Of a stretch of DNA of 64,000 bases, positions 7,252 to 16,797 are shown in pieces (the stretch's first letter is position 1; each line of letters starts with the position of its first letter). A model generated the notes under the pieces. It saw only the letters and a list, made by a program, of their open reading frames with translations. It was not told the origin of the DNA and made no database searches. The position numbers and the translations under genes were made by a program. The DNA is taken from NCBI RefSeq assembly GCF_003612555.1, contig NZ_RAZF01000004.1:1-64000 (forward strand), read 5' to 3'. The stretch comes from Acutalibacter sp. 1XD8-33. Its GTDB lineage: Bacteria; Bacillota; Clostridia; Oscillospirales; Acutalibacteraceae.

Positions 7252-9483
7252 CTAGCCCATTTCCAGCTGTTCGCCGGCTTCCTTCCCGTCCGGGAGGGCG
7301 CCTAGGGCGGGCAGCTTCTTTCTGTACCGGTCCGGGTTGTTCAGCCGGCCCTCCCCATAGACCTCCGCGGCCATCACCCGCTGGCCCTTCTTCAGGTTCA
7401 TGGCCTGCACGCCCTGGGTGTTCTTGGTGGCCTTGGAGGCGATGAGCCCGGTGTGGAACAGCAGCATCCGCCCGGAACTGGCCGTGAGCAGCACCTCGCA
7501 GTCCTCCCGCAGCTGCAGAACCGCCGCCAGGGGGGACTTGTCGCTGTAGGCACTCAGGAGCTTCTTCCGGTTGGTCTTGGTCTGGTAGGCGCTCATGTCC
7601 ACCTTGGCCGCCTTGCCGTTCTCAAACACAAAGAGCATATACCCGGAAAAGTCCCGGGTCTCCGCCATGTAGACCGCCCGCTCCCCCTCGTCCATCTGGG
7701 CCTTGGCCGGGATGTAATCCCCCAACAGGCTGGTCTTACCGTCGTCGAAGTCCACCGCCCGCAGCTTATACACCTGGCATTTGTCTGAGAAGAACAGCAG
7801 CTCCGAGCTGTTCTGGGCCTCGCAGGCCTGGGCGATCTCGTCCCCGTCCTTCAGCTTGTGCTCCCCGCTCATGCGCAGGGACTGGGGCGTGATCTTCTTG
7901 AAGTACCCCTCCCTGGTGAAGAACAGGTGCACCGGGTAGTCCGGGGCCTCCTCCGCCTCCACGGCCTCCTCAATCTCGTCCGCATACAGGAGGATGGTCC
8001 GCCGGGGCCTGCCGTAGGCCTTGGCCACGGCCTCCAGCTCCTTGACGATGATGTTCCGGATCTTCGCCTTGGAGCCCAGCACCTCCTCCAGCCCGGCGAT
8101 ATCCTTTTCCAGCTGGCTGGTCTCCTCCGTGCGTTTGAGGATGTACTCCCGGTTCAGGTGGCGCAGGCGGATCTCCGCCACGTACTCCGCCTGGATCTGG
8201 TCGATGCCGAAGCCGATCATCAGATTTGGCACCACCTCGGCCTCCTCCTCGGTCTCCCGCACGATCTTCACGGCCTTGTCAATGTCCAGCAAAATGGCCC
8301 GCAGGCCCTGGAGCAGGTGGAGCTTCTCCCTCTTTTTGTTCAGGTCGAACCAGGTCCGCCGCCGGACGCACTCCATGCGGAAGGCCGTCCACTCCTCCAA
8401 AAGCTCCCGCACCCCCAGCACCCGGGGCACGCCCCCCACCAGCACATTGAAATTGCAGGCGAAGCTGTCCTCCAGGGTGGTGATCTTAAAGAGCTTGGCC
8501 ATGAGCTTTTCCGGGTCCACGCCCCGCTTCAGGTCGATGGTGATCTTCAGGCCGTCCAGGTCCGTCTCGTCCCGCACGTCCGCCACTTCCCGGAGCTTGT
8601 TGGTCTTGGCCAGCTCGATGATCTTCTCCACGATCACCTCCACGGTGGTGGAGGGGGGGATCTGGGTCACGTCGATGCAGTTGGCAGACTTGTCGAAGCT
8701 CCATTTGCTCCGCACCCGGAAGCTCCCCCGGCCGGTCTCGTAGATCTTCTCCATCTGGGCACGGTCGAAGATCAGCTGCCCGCCGCCGGGGAAGTCTGGA
8801 GCCTGGAGAGTCTCGAACAGGTCCGCCTCGGGGTCCCGCATCAGGGCGATGGTGGTCCGGCAGAGCTCCGTCAGGTTGAAAGAGCAGATATTGCAGGCCA
8901 TGCCCACCGCGATGCCCGTGCTGGGATTTGTGAGGATGGCCGGGAAGCTCACAGGCAGCAGCACCGGCTCCTTCATGGTGCTGTCGTAGTTGTCCACAAA
9001 GTCCACGGTGTCGCTGTCGATATCCCGGAACATCTCCCGACACACCCCGTCCAGCTTGGCCTCGGTATACCGGGGGGCGGCCCACTGCATGTCCCGGGAG
9101 TAGGCCTTGCCGAAGTTGCCCTTACTGTCCACATAGGGATGCAGAAGGGCTTCATAGCCCCGAGAGAGGCGCACCATGGTGTCGTAGATGGCGGCGTCCC
9201 CGTGGGGGTTCAGCTTCATCACCTCGCCCACGATGGTGGCGGACTTCTTCCGCCCCTCCCCCAGGAGCCCCATCTTGTACATGGTATAGAGGAGCTTTCT
9301 CTGGGAGGGCTTGAGGCCGTCGATCTCCGGCAGGGCCCGGCTCAAAATCACGCTCATGGCGTAGGGCATGTAGTTTTTCCGCAGGGTATCCCCCACGTCC
9401 TGCTCCACAATCTCCCCCGCCCCGACGATGTAGCCGTGGACCTTGCCGGTGGATTTGGGAGCCCGCTTCTCTTTTCTTGGCAT
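7252..9483 (-). CDS. parC: DNA topoisomerase IV subunit A
   Basis: A 743-aa type IIA topoisomerase breakage-reunion subunit, partner of the ParE-like protein at 10212-12197. It has the N-terminal DGLKPSQRKLLYTM motif, the helix-turn-helix around residues 80-105, catalytic Tyr139 in AAPRYTE, and a C-terminal beta-pinwheel region. No gyrase-type GyrA box is seen, which favours decatenase (topoisomerase IV) over gyrase. A GTG lies 9 nt upstream in frame, but AGGTGAGG is best placed for the ATG at 9483. The residue equivalent to the quinolone-contacting Ser83 of GyrA is Ala97 (HGDAAIYD). Confidence 0.88.
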   Translation of the reverse strand: MPRKEKRAPKSTGKVHGYIVGAGEIVEQDVGDTLRKNYMPYAMSVILSRALPEIDGLKPSQRKLLYTMYKMGLLGEGRKKSATIVGEVMKLNPHGDAAIYDTMVRLSRGYEALLHPYVDSKGNFGKAYSRDMQWAAPRYTEAKLDGVCREMFRDIDSDTVDFVDNYDSTMKEPVLLPVSFPAILTNPSTGIAVGMACNICSFNLTELCRTTIALMRDPEADLFETLQAPDFPGGGQLIFDRAQMEKIYETGRGSFRVRSKWSFDKSANCIDVTQIPPSTTVEVIVEKIIELAKTNKLREVADVRDETDLDGLKITIDLKRGVDPEKLMAKLFKITTLEDSFACNFNVLVGGVPRVLGVRELLEEWTAFRMECVRRRTWFDLNKKREKLHLLQGLRAILLDIDKAVKIVRETEEEAEVVPNLMIGFGIDQIQAEYVAEIRLRHLNREYILKRTEETSQLEKDIAGLEEVLGSKAKIRNIIVKELEAVAKAYGRPRRTILLYADEIEEAVEAEEAPDYPVHLFFTREGYFKKITPQSLRMSGEHKLKDGDEIAQACEAQNSSELLFFSDKCQVYKLRAVDFDDGKTSLLGDYIPAKAQMDEGERAVYMAETRDFSGYMLFVFENGKAAKVDMSAYQTKTNRKKLLSAYSDKSPLAAVLQLREDCEVLLTASSGRMLLFHTGLIASKATKNTQGVQAMNLKKGQRVMAAEVYGEGRLNNPDRYRKKLPALGALPDGKEAGEQLEMG

Positions 9484-9511
9484 ATTCCTCACCTACTCAA
9501 CTGGTTTCCGA

Positions 9512-10135
9512 TCAAGCCTGTTTCTCTTTCTCCGCCTGATCCGGCTGCTGGCCGTCGTGGGCGTTCCACCGGCACTCCGTCAGCTCCATATGGCGGAATA
9601 CCGCCCGGAACGAGGAGTCCTCCGGCGAACAGGCATAAATCCCGAAGCGGATCTTTCCCCCGCCCTTCTGCATATGGCAGATCCTCATCTGCTGGAAGTT
9701 CTCACCGTCCTGGGAGCACTCCACCCGGTAGTCGTCCTCCCGGCGGCTCAGGCGGTACCACATCTCCTTGACCCCGGCGTCGATCACCGTGGTGGCCCAG
9801 TCCGACCAGCCGCCGTTGGTCACCACGCTGCCCAGATGCTGGTATTCCTCGTTCTCATACTCCACCGATGCTTTCAGCCAGTTTTCGCTGTCCAGATACA
9901 TGACGATGCCGCACTGGTCAAACCGGTGATGGCTTTCGGCGAACTCCGTCTTGACCACAAAGCTGAAATATTTCTCGCCTGTCTCCATCTGGAACACCGG
10001 CGCGTTGTCGTTCTGGAAGTGGTAGTAGGTCCTCTGCCACAGGTCCGTATGGGGCCTTGTGACCACCTCAATCCGGTCCTCCCCTATAGCATAGCTCTCC
10101 GGCTCTCTTGTCCACTGAAAGCTCCTCATATCCAT
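9512..10135 (-). CDS. DUF1349-family protein
   Basis: A 207-aa protein resembling the DUF1349 (YegC/regulation-of-glucose-utilisation type) concanavalin-like fold: an aromatic- and acid-rich beta protein with a CGIVMYLDSENWLKASVEYE stretch near its centre. There is no signal peptide. The function of this family is not established; a sugar-binding or small-glycoside role is often proposed. Here it sits between the two topoisomerase IV subunit genes in the same orientation, 28 nt from parC, probably as an operon passenger. AAGGAG 10 nt upstream supports the ATG at 10135; an in-frame GTG at 10156 is less likely. Confidence 0.8.
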   Translation of the reverse strand: MDMRSFQWTREPESYAIGEDRIEVVTRPHTDLWQRTYYHFQNDNAPVFQMETGEKYFSFVVKTEFAESHHRFDQCGIVMYLDSENWLKASVEYENEEYQHLGSVVTNGGWSDWATTVIDAGVKEMWYRLSRREDDYRVECSQDGENFQQMRICHMQKGGGKIRFGIYACSPEDSSFRAVFRHMELTECRWNAHDGQQPDQAEKEKQA

Positions 10136-10211
10136 AACCGCGCTCCTTTCTTTCACTTACGACTTCGGTTCCAAAGCATTTGAACCCGGATTCTTCCAGC
10201 TGCCCGCCTCC

Positions 10212-12197
10212 TCAGCTCACGTCCAGCTCCTCTGTGGTATACTCCGCCCCGTGCTCCGCGATGTACTCCTTGCGGCCCTCCAGGTCGTTGCCCTGCATGA
10301 TCTCGAACATCCGGGCCGCGTCCTCCCCGTCTCCTGGGTTGATCTTGATCAGCCGGCGGGTCTTGGGGTTCATGGTGGTCAGGCTCATCATGTCCGCGTC
10401 GTTCTCGCCCAGGCCCTTGGAGCGCTGGATGGTATATTTCTTCCCCTCCAGCTTTTTCAGAAACTCCGCCTTCTCCTTCTCGTTGTAGGCAAAATAGGTC
10501 TCGTCCTTGGTGTTGATCTCATAGAGGGGGCTCTCGGCGATGTACACCTTGCCCGCCTCGATCAGCGCCGGGGCCAGCCGGTAGACCATGGTGAGCAGCA
10601 GCACCCGGATCTGGAAGCCGTCCACGTCCGCGTCCGTGCAGAAGATCACCTTGCTCCACCGCAGGTTGTTGATGTCAAACACGCCCAGGTTCTTGTTGGC
10701 CTTGGTCTTGACCTGCACCCCGCAGCCCAGCACCCGGATCAGGTCCGTGATGATCTCGCTTTTGAAGATCCGATCGTAGTCCACCTTCAGGCAGTTGAGG
10801 ATCTTGCCCCGGATGGGCATCACCGCCTGGAAGCTGGCGTCCCGGGCCTGCTTCACCGAGCCCAGGGCGGACTTGCCCTCCACGATGAAGAGCTCCCGCT
10901 CCTCCACGTTCTTGGAGCGGCAGTCCACGAAATTCTCCACCCGGTTTGCCATGTCCATCTTGCCGGTGAGCTTGGTTTTCAGGTTCAACCGGGTCTTTTC
11001 CGCGTCCTCTCGGCTGCGCTTGTTCACCAGCACCTGCCCCGCGATCTTGTCCGCGTCCATGGGGTTCTCGATGAAGTAGACCTCCAGGCTGTGGCGGAGC
11101 ATCTCCGTCATGGCCTCCTGGATGCCCTTGTTGGTGATGGCCTTCTTGGTCTGGTTCTCGTAGGAGGTCTGGGTGGAAAAGGATGAGATGACGATCACCA
11201 AACAGTCCTCCACGTCCTGGTAGGTGATCTTGCTCTCGCCCTTGGTGTAGCGGTTATTCTGCTTGAGCCAGGCGTCGATCTGGCCCACAAAAGCGCTGCG
11301 CACCGCCTTGTCCGGGGCGCCGCCGTGCTCCAGCCAGCTGGAGTTGTGGTAGTATTCCGCCACATGCACCCGGTTGGAGAAGGCCGCCGCCACGTTGATC
11401 TTCACATTGTATTCCGCCATGTCCGCCCGATCTTTCACCCGCTTCTCGCTCTGCCAGAGCTGCACCGTGGTGAGGGAGTCCTCCCCGCAGAGCTCCCTGG
11501 CGTGGTCCAGGATACCGTTTTCGTAGCAGAAATCCGTTTGCTCAAACTGGCCGGGGGCGGTCTCGTTGAGGAAATGGAAGGTCACCCCGGCATTGACCAC
11601 CGCCTGGCGCTTGAGCACGTCCAGATAGTATTCGGCGTCGATGGCGATGTCCGTGAACACCTGGAGGTCCGGCTTCCACTTGATGATGGACCCGGTATCC
11701 TTTTTCTTGTAGGGCTCCTTCGAGAGGCCGCCCACGTTCTCCCCGTGCTCAAAATGGAGGGTATAGCGGAAGCCGTCCCGGCGCACATCCACGTCCATAT
11801 ACTCCGAGGCGTACTGGGTGGAGCACAGGCCCAGGCCGTTGAGGCCCAGGGAGTACTCGTAGTTCTCCCCGGAATCGTTGTCGTATTTGCCCCCGGCGTA
11901 GAGCTCGCAGAACACCAGCTCCCAGTTATAGCGCTGCTCGTTCTGGTTGAAGTCCACCGGCACGCCCCGGCCGTGGTCCTCCACCTGGACCGAGTGGTCC
12001 AGAAAGCGGGTGACGGTGATCTCGTCGCCGCAGCCTTGGCGGGCCTCGTCGATGGAGTTGGACAGAATCTCGAACACCGAGTGCTGGCAGCCGTCGATGC
12101 CGTCCGATCCGAAGATGACCCCCGGGCGCAGGCGCACCCGGTCGGCGCCCTTCAGGCTTTTGATGCTCTCGTTGTCGTAAACGGGCTTTTTGGGCAT
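10212..12197 (-). CDS. parE: DNA topoisomerase IV subunit B
   Basis: A 661-aa GHKL ATPase subunit of a type IIA topoisomerase. N-terminal ATP-site features are NSIDEARQG, DHGRGVPVD and GLNGLGLCSTQYAS. The TOPRIM region has VEGKSA with the metal-binding Glu and TDADVDG with the acidic cluster. The C-terminal YIQRSKGLGEND-type motif reads YTIQRSKGLGENDADMM. The length is typical of ParE. It is the first gene of parE-DUF1349-parC, and AAAAGGAGAGG precedes the ATG. Confidence 0.92.
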   Translation of the reverse strand: MPKKPVYDNESIKSLKGADRVRLRPGVIFGSDGIDGCQHSVFEILSNSIDEARQGCGDEITVTRFLDHSVQVEDHGRGVPVDFNQNEQRYNWELVFCELYAGGKYDNDSGENYEYSLGLNGLGLCSTQYASEYMDVDVRRDGFRYTLHFEHGENVGGLSKEPYKKKDTGSIIKWKPDLQVFTDIAIDAEYYLDVLKRQAVVNAGVTFHFLNETAPGQFEQTDFCYENGILDHARELCGEDSLTTVQLWQSEKRVKDRADMAEYNVKINVAAAFSNRVHVAEYYHNSSWLEHGGAPDKAVRSAFVGQIDAWLKQNNRYTKGESKITYQDVEDCLVIVISSFSTQTSYENQTKKAITNKGIQEAMTEMLRHSLEVYFIENPMDADKIAGQVLVNKRSREDAEKTRLNLKTKLTGKMDMANRVENFVDCRSKNVEERELFIVEGKSALGSVKQARDASFQAVMPIRGKILNCLKVDYDRIFKSEIITDLIRVLGCGVQVKTKANKNLGVFDINNLRWSKVIFCTDADVDGFQIRVLLLTMVYRLAPALIEAGKVYIAESPLYEINTKDETYFAYNEKEKAEFLKKLEGKKYTIQRSKGLGENDADMMSLTTMNPKTRRLIKINPGDGEDAARMFEIMQGNDLEGRKEYIAEHGAEYTTEELDVS

Positions 12198-12600
12198 AAT
12201 TTCCTCTCCTTTTGGGCTGATCCTTGTTCTCTCCCTGTCACAAAGATGAGCATTTCACAAGGCGTGAAATGCTCATGGAAGGCGGATTCGCGCTTTCGCG
12301 TGATAGCCTGTCTTTAAGACCTTGGGGTTTCACCCCAAACCCCACAAACTTTTACCCTGCTTCCTCACTTCGTTCGTCGCAGACAATTTACGTTTTTTGT
12401 CGAGCTAACCGAACAACCGTAAAAGTTTTGCTCGAGCTTTTTCAAAAGCTCGCAGGGGTTTGGGGACAGCGTCCCCAAGGTCTTGACCTTAACACCTGAG
12501 AAGCGCAATTTTTGCGGGGTGAATTGGCGGACGAAGTCCGCCAAGAGGGGTGTTTTTTGCAAGAATAAAAAGCACCCCTGGAAACCGGAGTAAACCGGCG
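12198..12600. repeat. Repeat-rich intergenic region upstream of parE
   Basis: No gene is supported. An 11-bp perfect stem GAGCATTTCAC/GTGAAATGCTC lies at 12248-12274. It is followed by a TTGGGGT/ACCCCAA hairpin near 12323-12340, GAGCTTTTTCAAAAGCTC near 12434-12452, TTGGGGACAGCGTCCCCAA near 12460-12478, a GGCGGAC/GTCCGCC pair near 12525-12543, and a final AAGCACCCCT segment. The stems between ftsH (minus) and parE (minus) probably form a compound terminator of ftsH plus repeat DNA. Confidence 0.6.
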
Positions 12601-14556
12601 CTATTCCTCCGGCTCACGCTCCTTGGGGGGGTGGCCCTCCGGCGAGTCTGAGCCGCCCGCTGGGCCGTCCTCCAGTGCCGGAACTTCTCCCGGACCGGGC
12701 AGCATGGTCCCCGCCATGGCCTTCTGGAACTCCTCCTGATCCAGCTTTTCCTTCTCGAAAAGCACCCCGGCCAGCCGGTGGAGCTCCTCCATATGCTCCC
12801 GAAGGATCTCCTCCGTGTGCTGGTAGGCTGTGGACATGATATCCTGAATCTCCTCATCGATTTCAGAGGCTGTCTGCTCCGAATAGTTGCTGATATGCCC
12901 CATCTCCTTGCCCAGGAAGGGGTTGGAGCCATCGGAGCCATAGGTGATGGGCCCCAGCTTCTCGCTCATGCCGTACTTGGTCACCATGGCGCGGGCGATC
13001 TTCGTGGCCCGCTCAATGTCGTTGCTGGCGCCGGTGGAGATGTCGTCCAGCACCAGAGCCTCGGCCACCCGGCCGCCCAGCAGCACCACCAGCTCCTCCC
13101 GCATCTCGTTGCGGCTCTTGTAGGACCGGTCCTCTGTGGGCAGGTGCATGGTGTAGCCCCCCGCCATGCCCCTGGGGATGATGGAGATCTGGTGCACCGG
13201 GTCCTGGGTCTTGCAGTAGAAGCTGGCGATGGCGTGGCCCGCCTCGTGGTAGGCCGTGAGCTTCTTCTCCTTCTCGCTCATCACCCGGCTCTTCTTCTCT
13301 GTGCCCACCACCACCTTGATGGTGGCCTCCTCGATCTCCACCATGGTGATGGCCCGCAGGCCCTTGCGGGCGGCCAGCAGCGCCGCCTCGTTCAGAAGAT
13401 TCTCCAGGTCCGCGCCGGTAAAGCCCGCCGTGGTCTTGGCAATGGTGCTGAGCACCACGTCCGGGGCCAGGGGCTTGCCCTTGGCGTGCACCCGCAGGAT
13501 CTCCTCCCGGCCCTTGATGTCCGGGTAGCCCACGGTTACCTGCCGGTCAAACCGGCCGGGACGCATCAGCGCCGGGTCCAGGATGTCCGGGCGGTTGGTG
13601 GCCGCGATCATAATGACGCCCTCGTTGGCGCCAAAGCCGTCCATCTCCACCAGCAGCTGGTTCAGGGTCTGCTCCCTCTCGTCGTGTCCGCCGCCCAGGC
13701 CCGCGCCTCTCTGCCGGCCCACCGCGTCGATCTCGTCAATAAAGATAATGCAGGGGTGGTTCTTCTTGGCCTTGTCGAACAGGTCCCGCACCCGGGACGC
13801 GCCCACACCCACGAACATCTCCACAAAGTCCGAGCCGGAGATGGAGAAAAAGGGCACCCCGGCCTCTCCGGCCACGGCCCGGGCCAGCAAGGTTTTGCCC
13901 GTGCCGGGAGGGCCCACCAGCAACACGCCCTTGGGAATCCGCGCCCCCAGGGAATTGAACTTGCCGGGGCTCTTCAGGAACTCCACGATCTCCCGGAGCT
14001 CCTCCTTTTCCTCGTCGGCGCCGGCCACATCGGCGAAGGTGGTCTTGCGCTTCTCGTCGCTCATCTGCTTGATCTTCGCCTTACCGAAATTCATCTGCTT
14101 GTCGCCGCCCCCGGCTCCCCCCAGGTGGCGCATCATGAAGATCCAGAAGAACACCAGGCCGCCGAAGAGAATCAGCGTGGGCAGCAGGCTGATCAGCCAG
14201 CTGGTTTCCGCCGGGCGGCTGATGTCCTGAACCATTTTCTTATCCGGATGGGCCTCGTTGTAGGCCGCGATGTCGTCCCCTGCGTCCCGGTAAAAGAGGT
14301 CCACACTGGGCATGACAAAGCCGATGGTGGTTCCGCCGGCGTCGTCCAGCTTCAGCACCATCTCGCCGGTGCCCAGGTTCAGGGAATACTCCGTCACCCG
14401 GCCCGTCTCAAAGAAGTTTAGGATATCCGAATACTTGTAGGTCGCCCCCTGGGGAGCTCTGTTGCTGAAAATGAAGATGATGATGAACAGAACCACCACC
14501 GGAATCCCAATGTACAGCAGCAGATTTCGCAGCTTTTTTCCATTGTTCCCGTCCAA
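12601..14556 (-). CDS. ftsH: ATP-dependent zinc metalloprotease FtsH
   Basis: A 651-aa membrane-anchored AAA+ protease that degrades misfolded membrane and regulatory proteins. It has two transmembrane segments (about 12-30 and 118-141), Walker A GPPGTGKT (215-222), Walker B IIFIDEID, the second region of homology with [17 protein letters not shown], and the zinc site HEAGH (437-441). The start is TTG at 14556, set by AGGAGGG seven nt upstream; no better ATG precedes the first membrane segment. It is the last gene of the conserved tilS-hpt-ftsH order. Confidence 0.97.
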   Translation of the reverse strand: MDGNNGKKLRNLLLYIGIPVVVLFIIIFIFSNRAPQGATYKYSDILNFFETGRVTEYSLNLGTGEMVLKLDDAGGTTIGFVMPSVDLFYRDAGDDIAAYNEAHPDKKMVQDISRPAETSWLISLLPTLILFGGLVFFWIFMMRHLGGAGGGDKQMNFGKAKIKQMSDEKRKTTFADVAGADEEKEELREIVEFLKSPGKFNSLGARIPKGVLLVGPPGTGKTLLARAVAGEAGVPFFSISGSDFVEMFVGVGASRVRDLFDKAKKNHPCIIFIDEIDAVGRQRGAGLGGGHDEREQTLNQLLVEMDGFGANEGVIMIAATNRPDILDPALMRPGRFDRQVTVGYPDIKGREEILRVHAKGKPLAPDVVLSTIAKTTAGFTGADLENLLNEAALLAARKGLRAITMVEIEEATIKVVVGTEKKSRVMSEKEKKLTAYHEAGHAIASFYCKTQDPVHQISIIPRGMAGGYTMHLPTEDRSYKSRNEMREELVVLLGGRVAEALVLDDISTGASNDIERATKIARAMVTKYGMSEKLGPITYGSDGSNPFLGKEMGHISNYSEQTASEIDEEIQDIMSTAYQHTEEILREHMEELHRLAGVLFEKEKLDQEEFQKAMAGTMLPGPGEVPALEDGPAGGSDSPEGHPPKEREPEE

Positions 14557-14850
14557 ATGCTTTGCCCTCCTGATTATCTATAACTTATCCCGTGCTCCGC
14601 CGTTTATACCGCCCTTCTGGCAGGGAGTTGAAAGTAGTGCTCGCTTCGCTGCGCAGGCCTCCGGCGGTTTAGGGGCTCTGCCCCTAAAAACCCCGCAACC
14701 TTTGAAAAGGTTGACGAAACTTTTACCCTGGCTGGCTGGGGGCGCTTCGTACCCAGCTTGGCAGAGTTTTCGCCGCACTTTTGCGTAGCAAAAGACAGCC
14801 GTCTCACGGCTGGGGCGGAAACTCATGACACACCGCGAAACCTAGCCTGC
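14557..14850. repeat. Repeat-rich intergenic region between hpt and ftsH
   Basis: Contains an AGGGGCTCTGCCCCT hairpin near 14668-14683, the AACCTTTGAAAAGGTT palindrome near 14698-14713 followed by GACGAAACTTTTACCC, a TTTTGCGTAGCAAAA stem near 14779-14793, and GCCGTCTCACGGC. No coding sequence is supported. The AACCTTTGAAAAGGTTGACG copy here is the uninterrupted form of the repeat that carries an insertion at 20711-20764. Confidence 0.6.
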
Positions 14851-15429
14851 TCATTTTGCCTTGCTTGGTGCGGTGTGCCCATATACCTCGGGCTTTAAGA
14901 CGCCCACAAACGGCAGATTGCGGTATTTTCCCGCGTAATCCAGCCCGTAGCCCACGATGAAAGCGTCTGGAATCCTGGCCCCCACATAGTCGGGGGTCAC
15001 CTCCGCCTCCCGGCGCTCGGGCTTGTCGAACAACGTACAGATCTTGATGCTCTTGGGATTTCTCGCCCCCAGCACTTCCATCAAATAGTGAAGGGTCTTG
15101 CCGCTGTCCAGAATGTCCTCCACAATCAGCAGATCGTAATCATCCAGGGGGATATTCAAGTCCAGTACGATCTTCACCACCCCGCTGGTCTTAGCTCCCT
15201 TGCCGTAGCTGGACACCACCATAAAGTCGATACCCAGGGGCAGGGTGATAGCCCGCATCAGATCGGCCATAAACACCACCGAACCCTTCAAAACGCTGAC
15301 CAGCAGCAGGTTCTTTCCCTTGTAGTCCCAGCTGATCTCCCGGCCCATCCGGGAGACGATGGCCGCCAGCTCCTCCTTTGTGAACAGTTCCCGCTCAATG
15401 TCCTCCATCATGCTCCGATCCTCCGGCAT
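14851..15429 (-). CDS. hpt: Hypoxanthine phosphoribosyltransferase
   Basis: A 192-aa purine-salvage enzyme converting hypoxanthine or guanine plus PRPP to IMP or GMP. The PRPP-binding loop reads LLIVEDILDSGKTL, and an upstream VLKGSVVFMADL segment and the C-terminal DYVGARIPDAFIVGYGLDYA base-binding region are present. It lies 12 nt after tilS. In Bacillus the Hpt-TilS gene pair is likewise linked to ftsH. GAGGAGGGG supports the ATG at 15429. Confidence 0.95.
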   Translation of the reverse strand: MPEDRSMMEDIERELFTKEELAAIVSRMGREISWDYKGKNLLLVSVLKGSVVFMADLMRAITLPLGIDFMVVSSYGKGAKTSGVVKIVLDLNIPLDDYDLLIVEDILDSGKTLHYLMEVLGARNPKSIKICTLFDKPERREAEVTPDYVGARIPDAFIVGYGLDYAGKYRNLPFVGVLKPEVYGHTAPSKAK

Positions 15430-15441
15430 GTCGACCCCTCC

Positions 15442-16797
15442 TCAAAAATCTCCCATTTCCTCTTTGACTTCCACGCTCCACGCGGCCTTCTGGCCCTCTT
15501 CCGGCTGAAATCCTTCGCCGGCTCCAGCCCCTGAAATCCAGGCGATCCGCTCCCCGCACACCAGCAAGGGGATTGTCCCCCGCAGGGGCCCGGGAACGCC
15601 CAGCTCCTGGAAAATCTGCTTCAGAGGCTTGGTCAGCCCCCGTCCCGCCGGGGCGAACCGGTCTCCCGGGCGGCGGCCGCGCACCACTAAAGTTCCTGTC
15701 ATTATAGCATAGTCCAGCGGATTTTTGAATAACAAATTTTGAATTTTTTCCGGATTTTCTGTTTTGCCCAGGATTTTTTCCCGCAAAACCAGAATTTTTC
15801 CTCCCGGCAGAGGGGTTTCCCCTGGTTTCGCCAGGATTTCCCAGTTTTCGTTTTCTATGGGGGCCCGCTGCCCCGCCCAGAAAATTCCCTGGCCGCAGGT
15901 CATGGACACCCCTCCGGGCAGGTCCCCTCCGCCGCCTCCGGCCAGAAGTGTCAAAGCCCGGTCCAGGTGCTTCTTTTCCAGCCTGCCGCACCCCACCTCC
16001 TCCAGATACCGCTTCAACGCCCGGCCGCGCAGGCTCTCGTGGGCGCTGAGCAGGGGGGCGCGCTTCAGCCCCCAGGGGGTCCGGGCCCCCTCCAGCAGCT
16101 CCGCCGCCTGGACCCGAAGATAGTCCCGGTCCGCGGCCAGCAGCTCCGCCGCCTGCCCCGCTGCCTGGACGAACCGGGGGTTCAGCGCCTCCAGCGCCGG
16201 GACTACCTGATGGCGCACCCGGTTCCGGGCGTACACGTCCCGAAGATTGGTGCTGTCCGTCACATAGGAGAGGCCGTTTTCCTGGCAGTAGGCCTCGATG
16301 TCCCGCCGGTCCACCCCCAGCAGGGGCCGCAGGATCTTCCCCCGGGCCCTTGGAATCCCGGAGAGGCCGTCCGGCCCGGCCCCCCGGCACAGGTTCAGAA
16401 GGAGGGTTTCCGCGTTGTCCTGGGCGTTGTGGGCGGTGAGGACCCGGTCGCTCTCCCCAGGCGCAAGGCGGGCGAAAAAGCCGTACCGGGCCTCCCGGCC
16501 GCACTCCTCCAGGCCCTGGCCCCGCTCCTTTGCCAGGGAGGCCACATCCACACGAAGCACCTGGATGGCAAGCCCCCACCTAGCCGCGAATTCCTGGGCA
16601 GAGCGCTGGTCCCGCTCCGCCTCCTCCCCCCGGAGCAGGTGGTTCACGTGGGCCAGGAGGATCCGCTCCCTTTCCACCCGGTCCAGAAGCCAGTGGGCCA
16701 GGGCGGTGGAGTCCGCTCCGCCGGAAAAGCCCACCACCAGCCGGCCCGCCGCCGGGATCCCCTCCAGGGAGGCCCCCCGCAGCTCCTCACTGCTCAT
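15442..16797 (-). CDS. tilS: tRNA(Ile)-lysidine synthetase
   Basis: A 451-aa PP-loop ATPase that converts the C34 wobble base of the CAU-anticodon tRNA-Ile to lysidine, which is essential for AUA decoding. The PP-loop SGGADSTALAHW lies at about residues 25-36, with HVNHLLRG and the NxxDNAETLLLNL-type motif (AHNAQDNAETLLLNLCRG) downstream. The C-terminal substrate-binding domains are present. Its start overlaps the dnaB stop by 11 nt, suggesting translational coupling. Confidence 0.94.
   Translation of the reverse strand: MSSEELRGASLEGIPAAGRLVVGFSGGADSTALAHWLLDRVERERILLAHVNHLLRGEEAERDQRSAQEFAARWGLAIQVLRVDVASLAKERGQGLEECGREARYGFFARLAPGESDRVLTAHNAQDNAETLLLNLCRGAGPDGLSGIPRARGKILRPLLGVDRRDIEAYCQENGLSYVTDSTNLRDVYARNRVRHQVVPALEALNPRFVQAAGQAAELLAADRDYLRVQAAELLEGARTPWGLKRAPLLSAHESLRGRALKRYLEEVGCGRLEKKHLDRALTLLAGGGGGDLPGGVSMTCGQGIFWAGQRAPIENENWEILAKPGETPLPGGKILVLREKILGKTENPEKIQNLLFKNPLDYAIMTGTLVVRGRRPGDRFAPAGRGLTKPLKQIFQELGVPGPLRGTIPLLVCGERIAWISGAGAGEGFQPEEGQKAAWSVEVKEEMGDF

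Noticed and set aside
7858-9771. Very long open frame on the plus strand opposite parC
   Set aside because: It is a shadow of a GC-rich gene: low-complexity His/Leu/Gly-rich translation, no ribosome site, no domain; parC on the other strand has all expected motifs.
12778-14421. 547-codon plus-strand frame opposite ftsH
   Set aside because: Antisense shadow of ftsH with a biased His/Gly/Leu composition and no translation signal.
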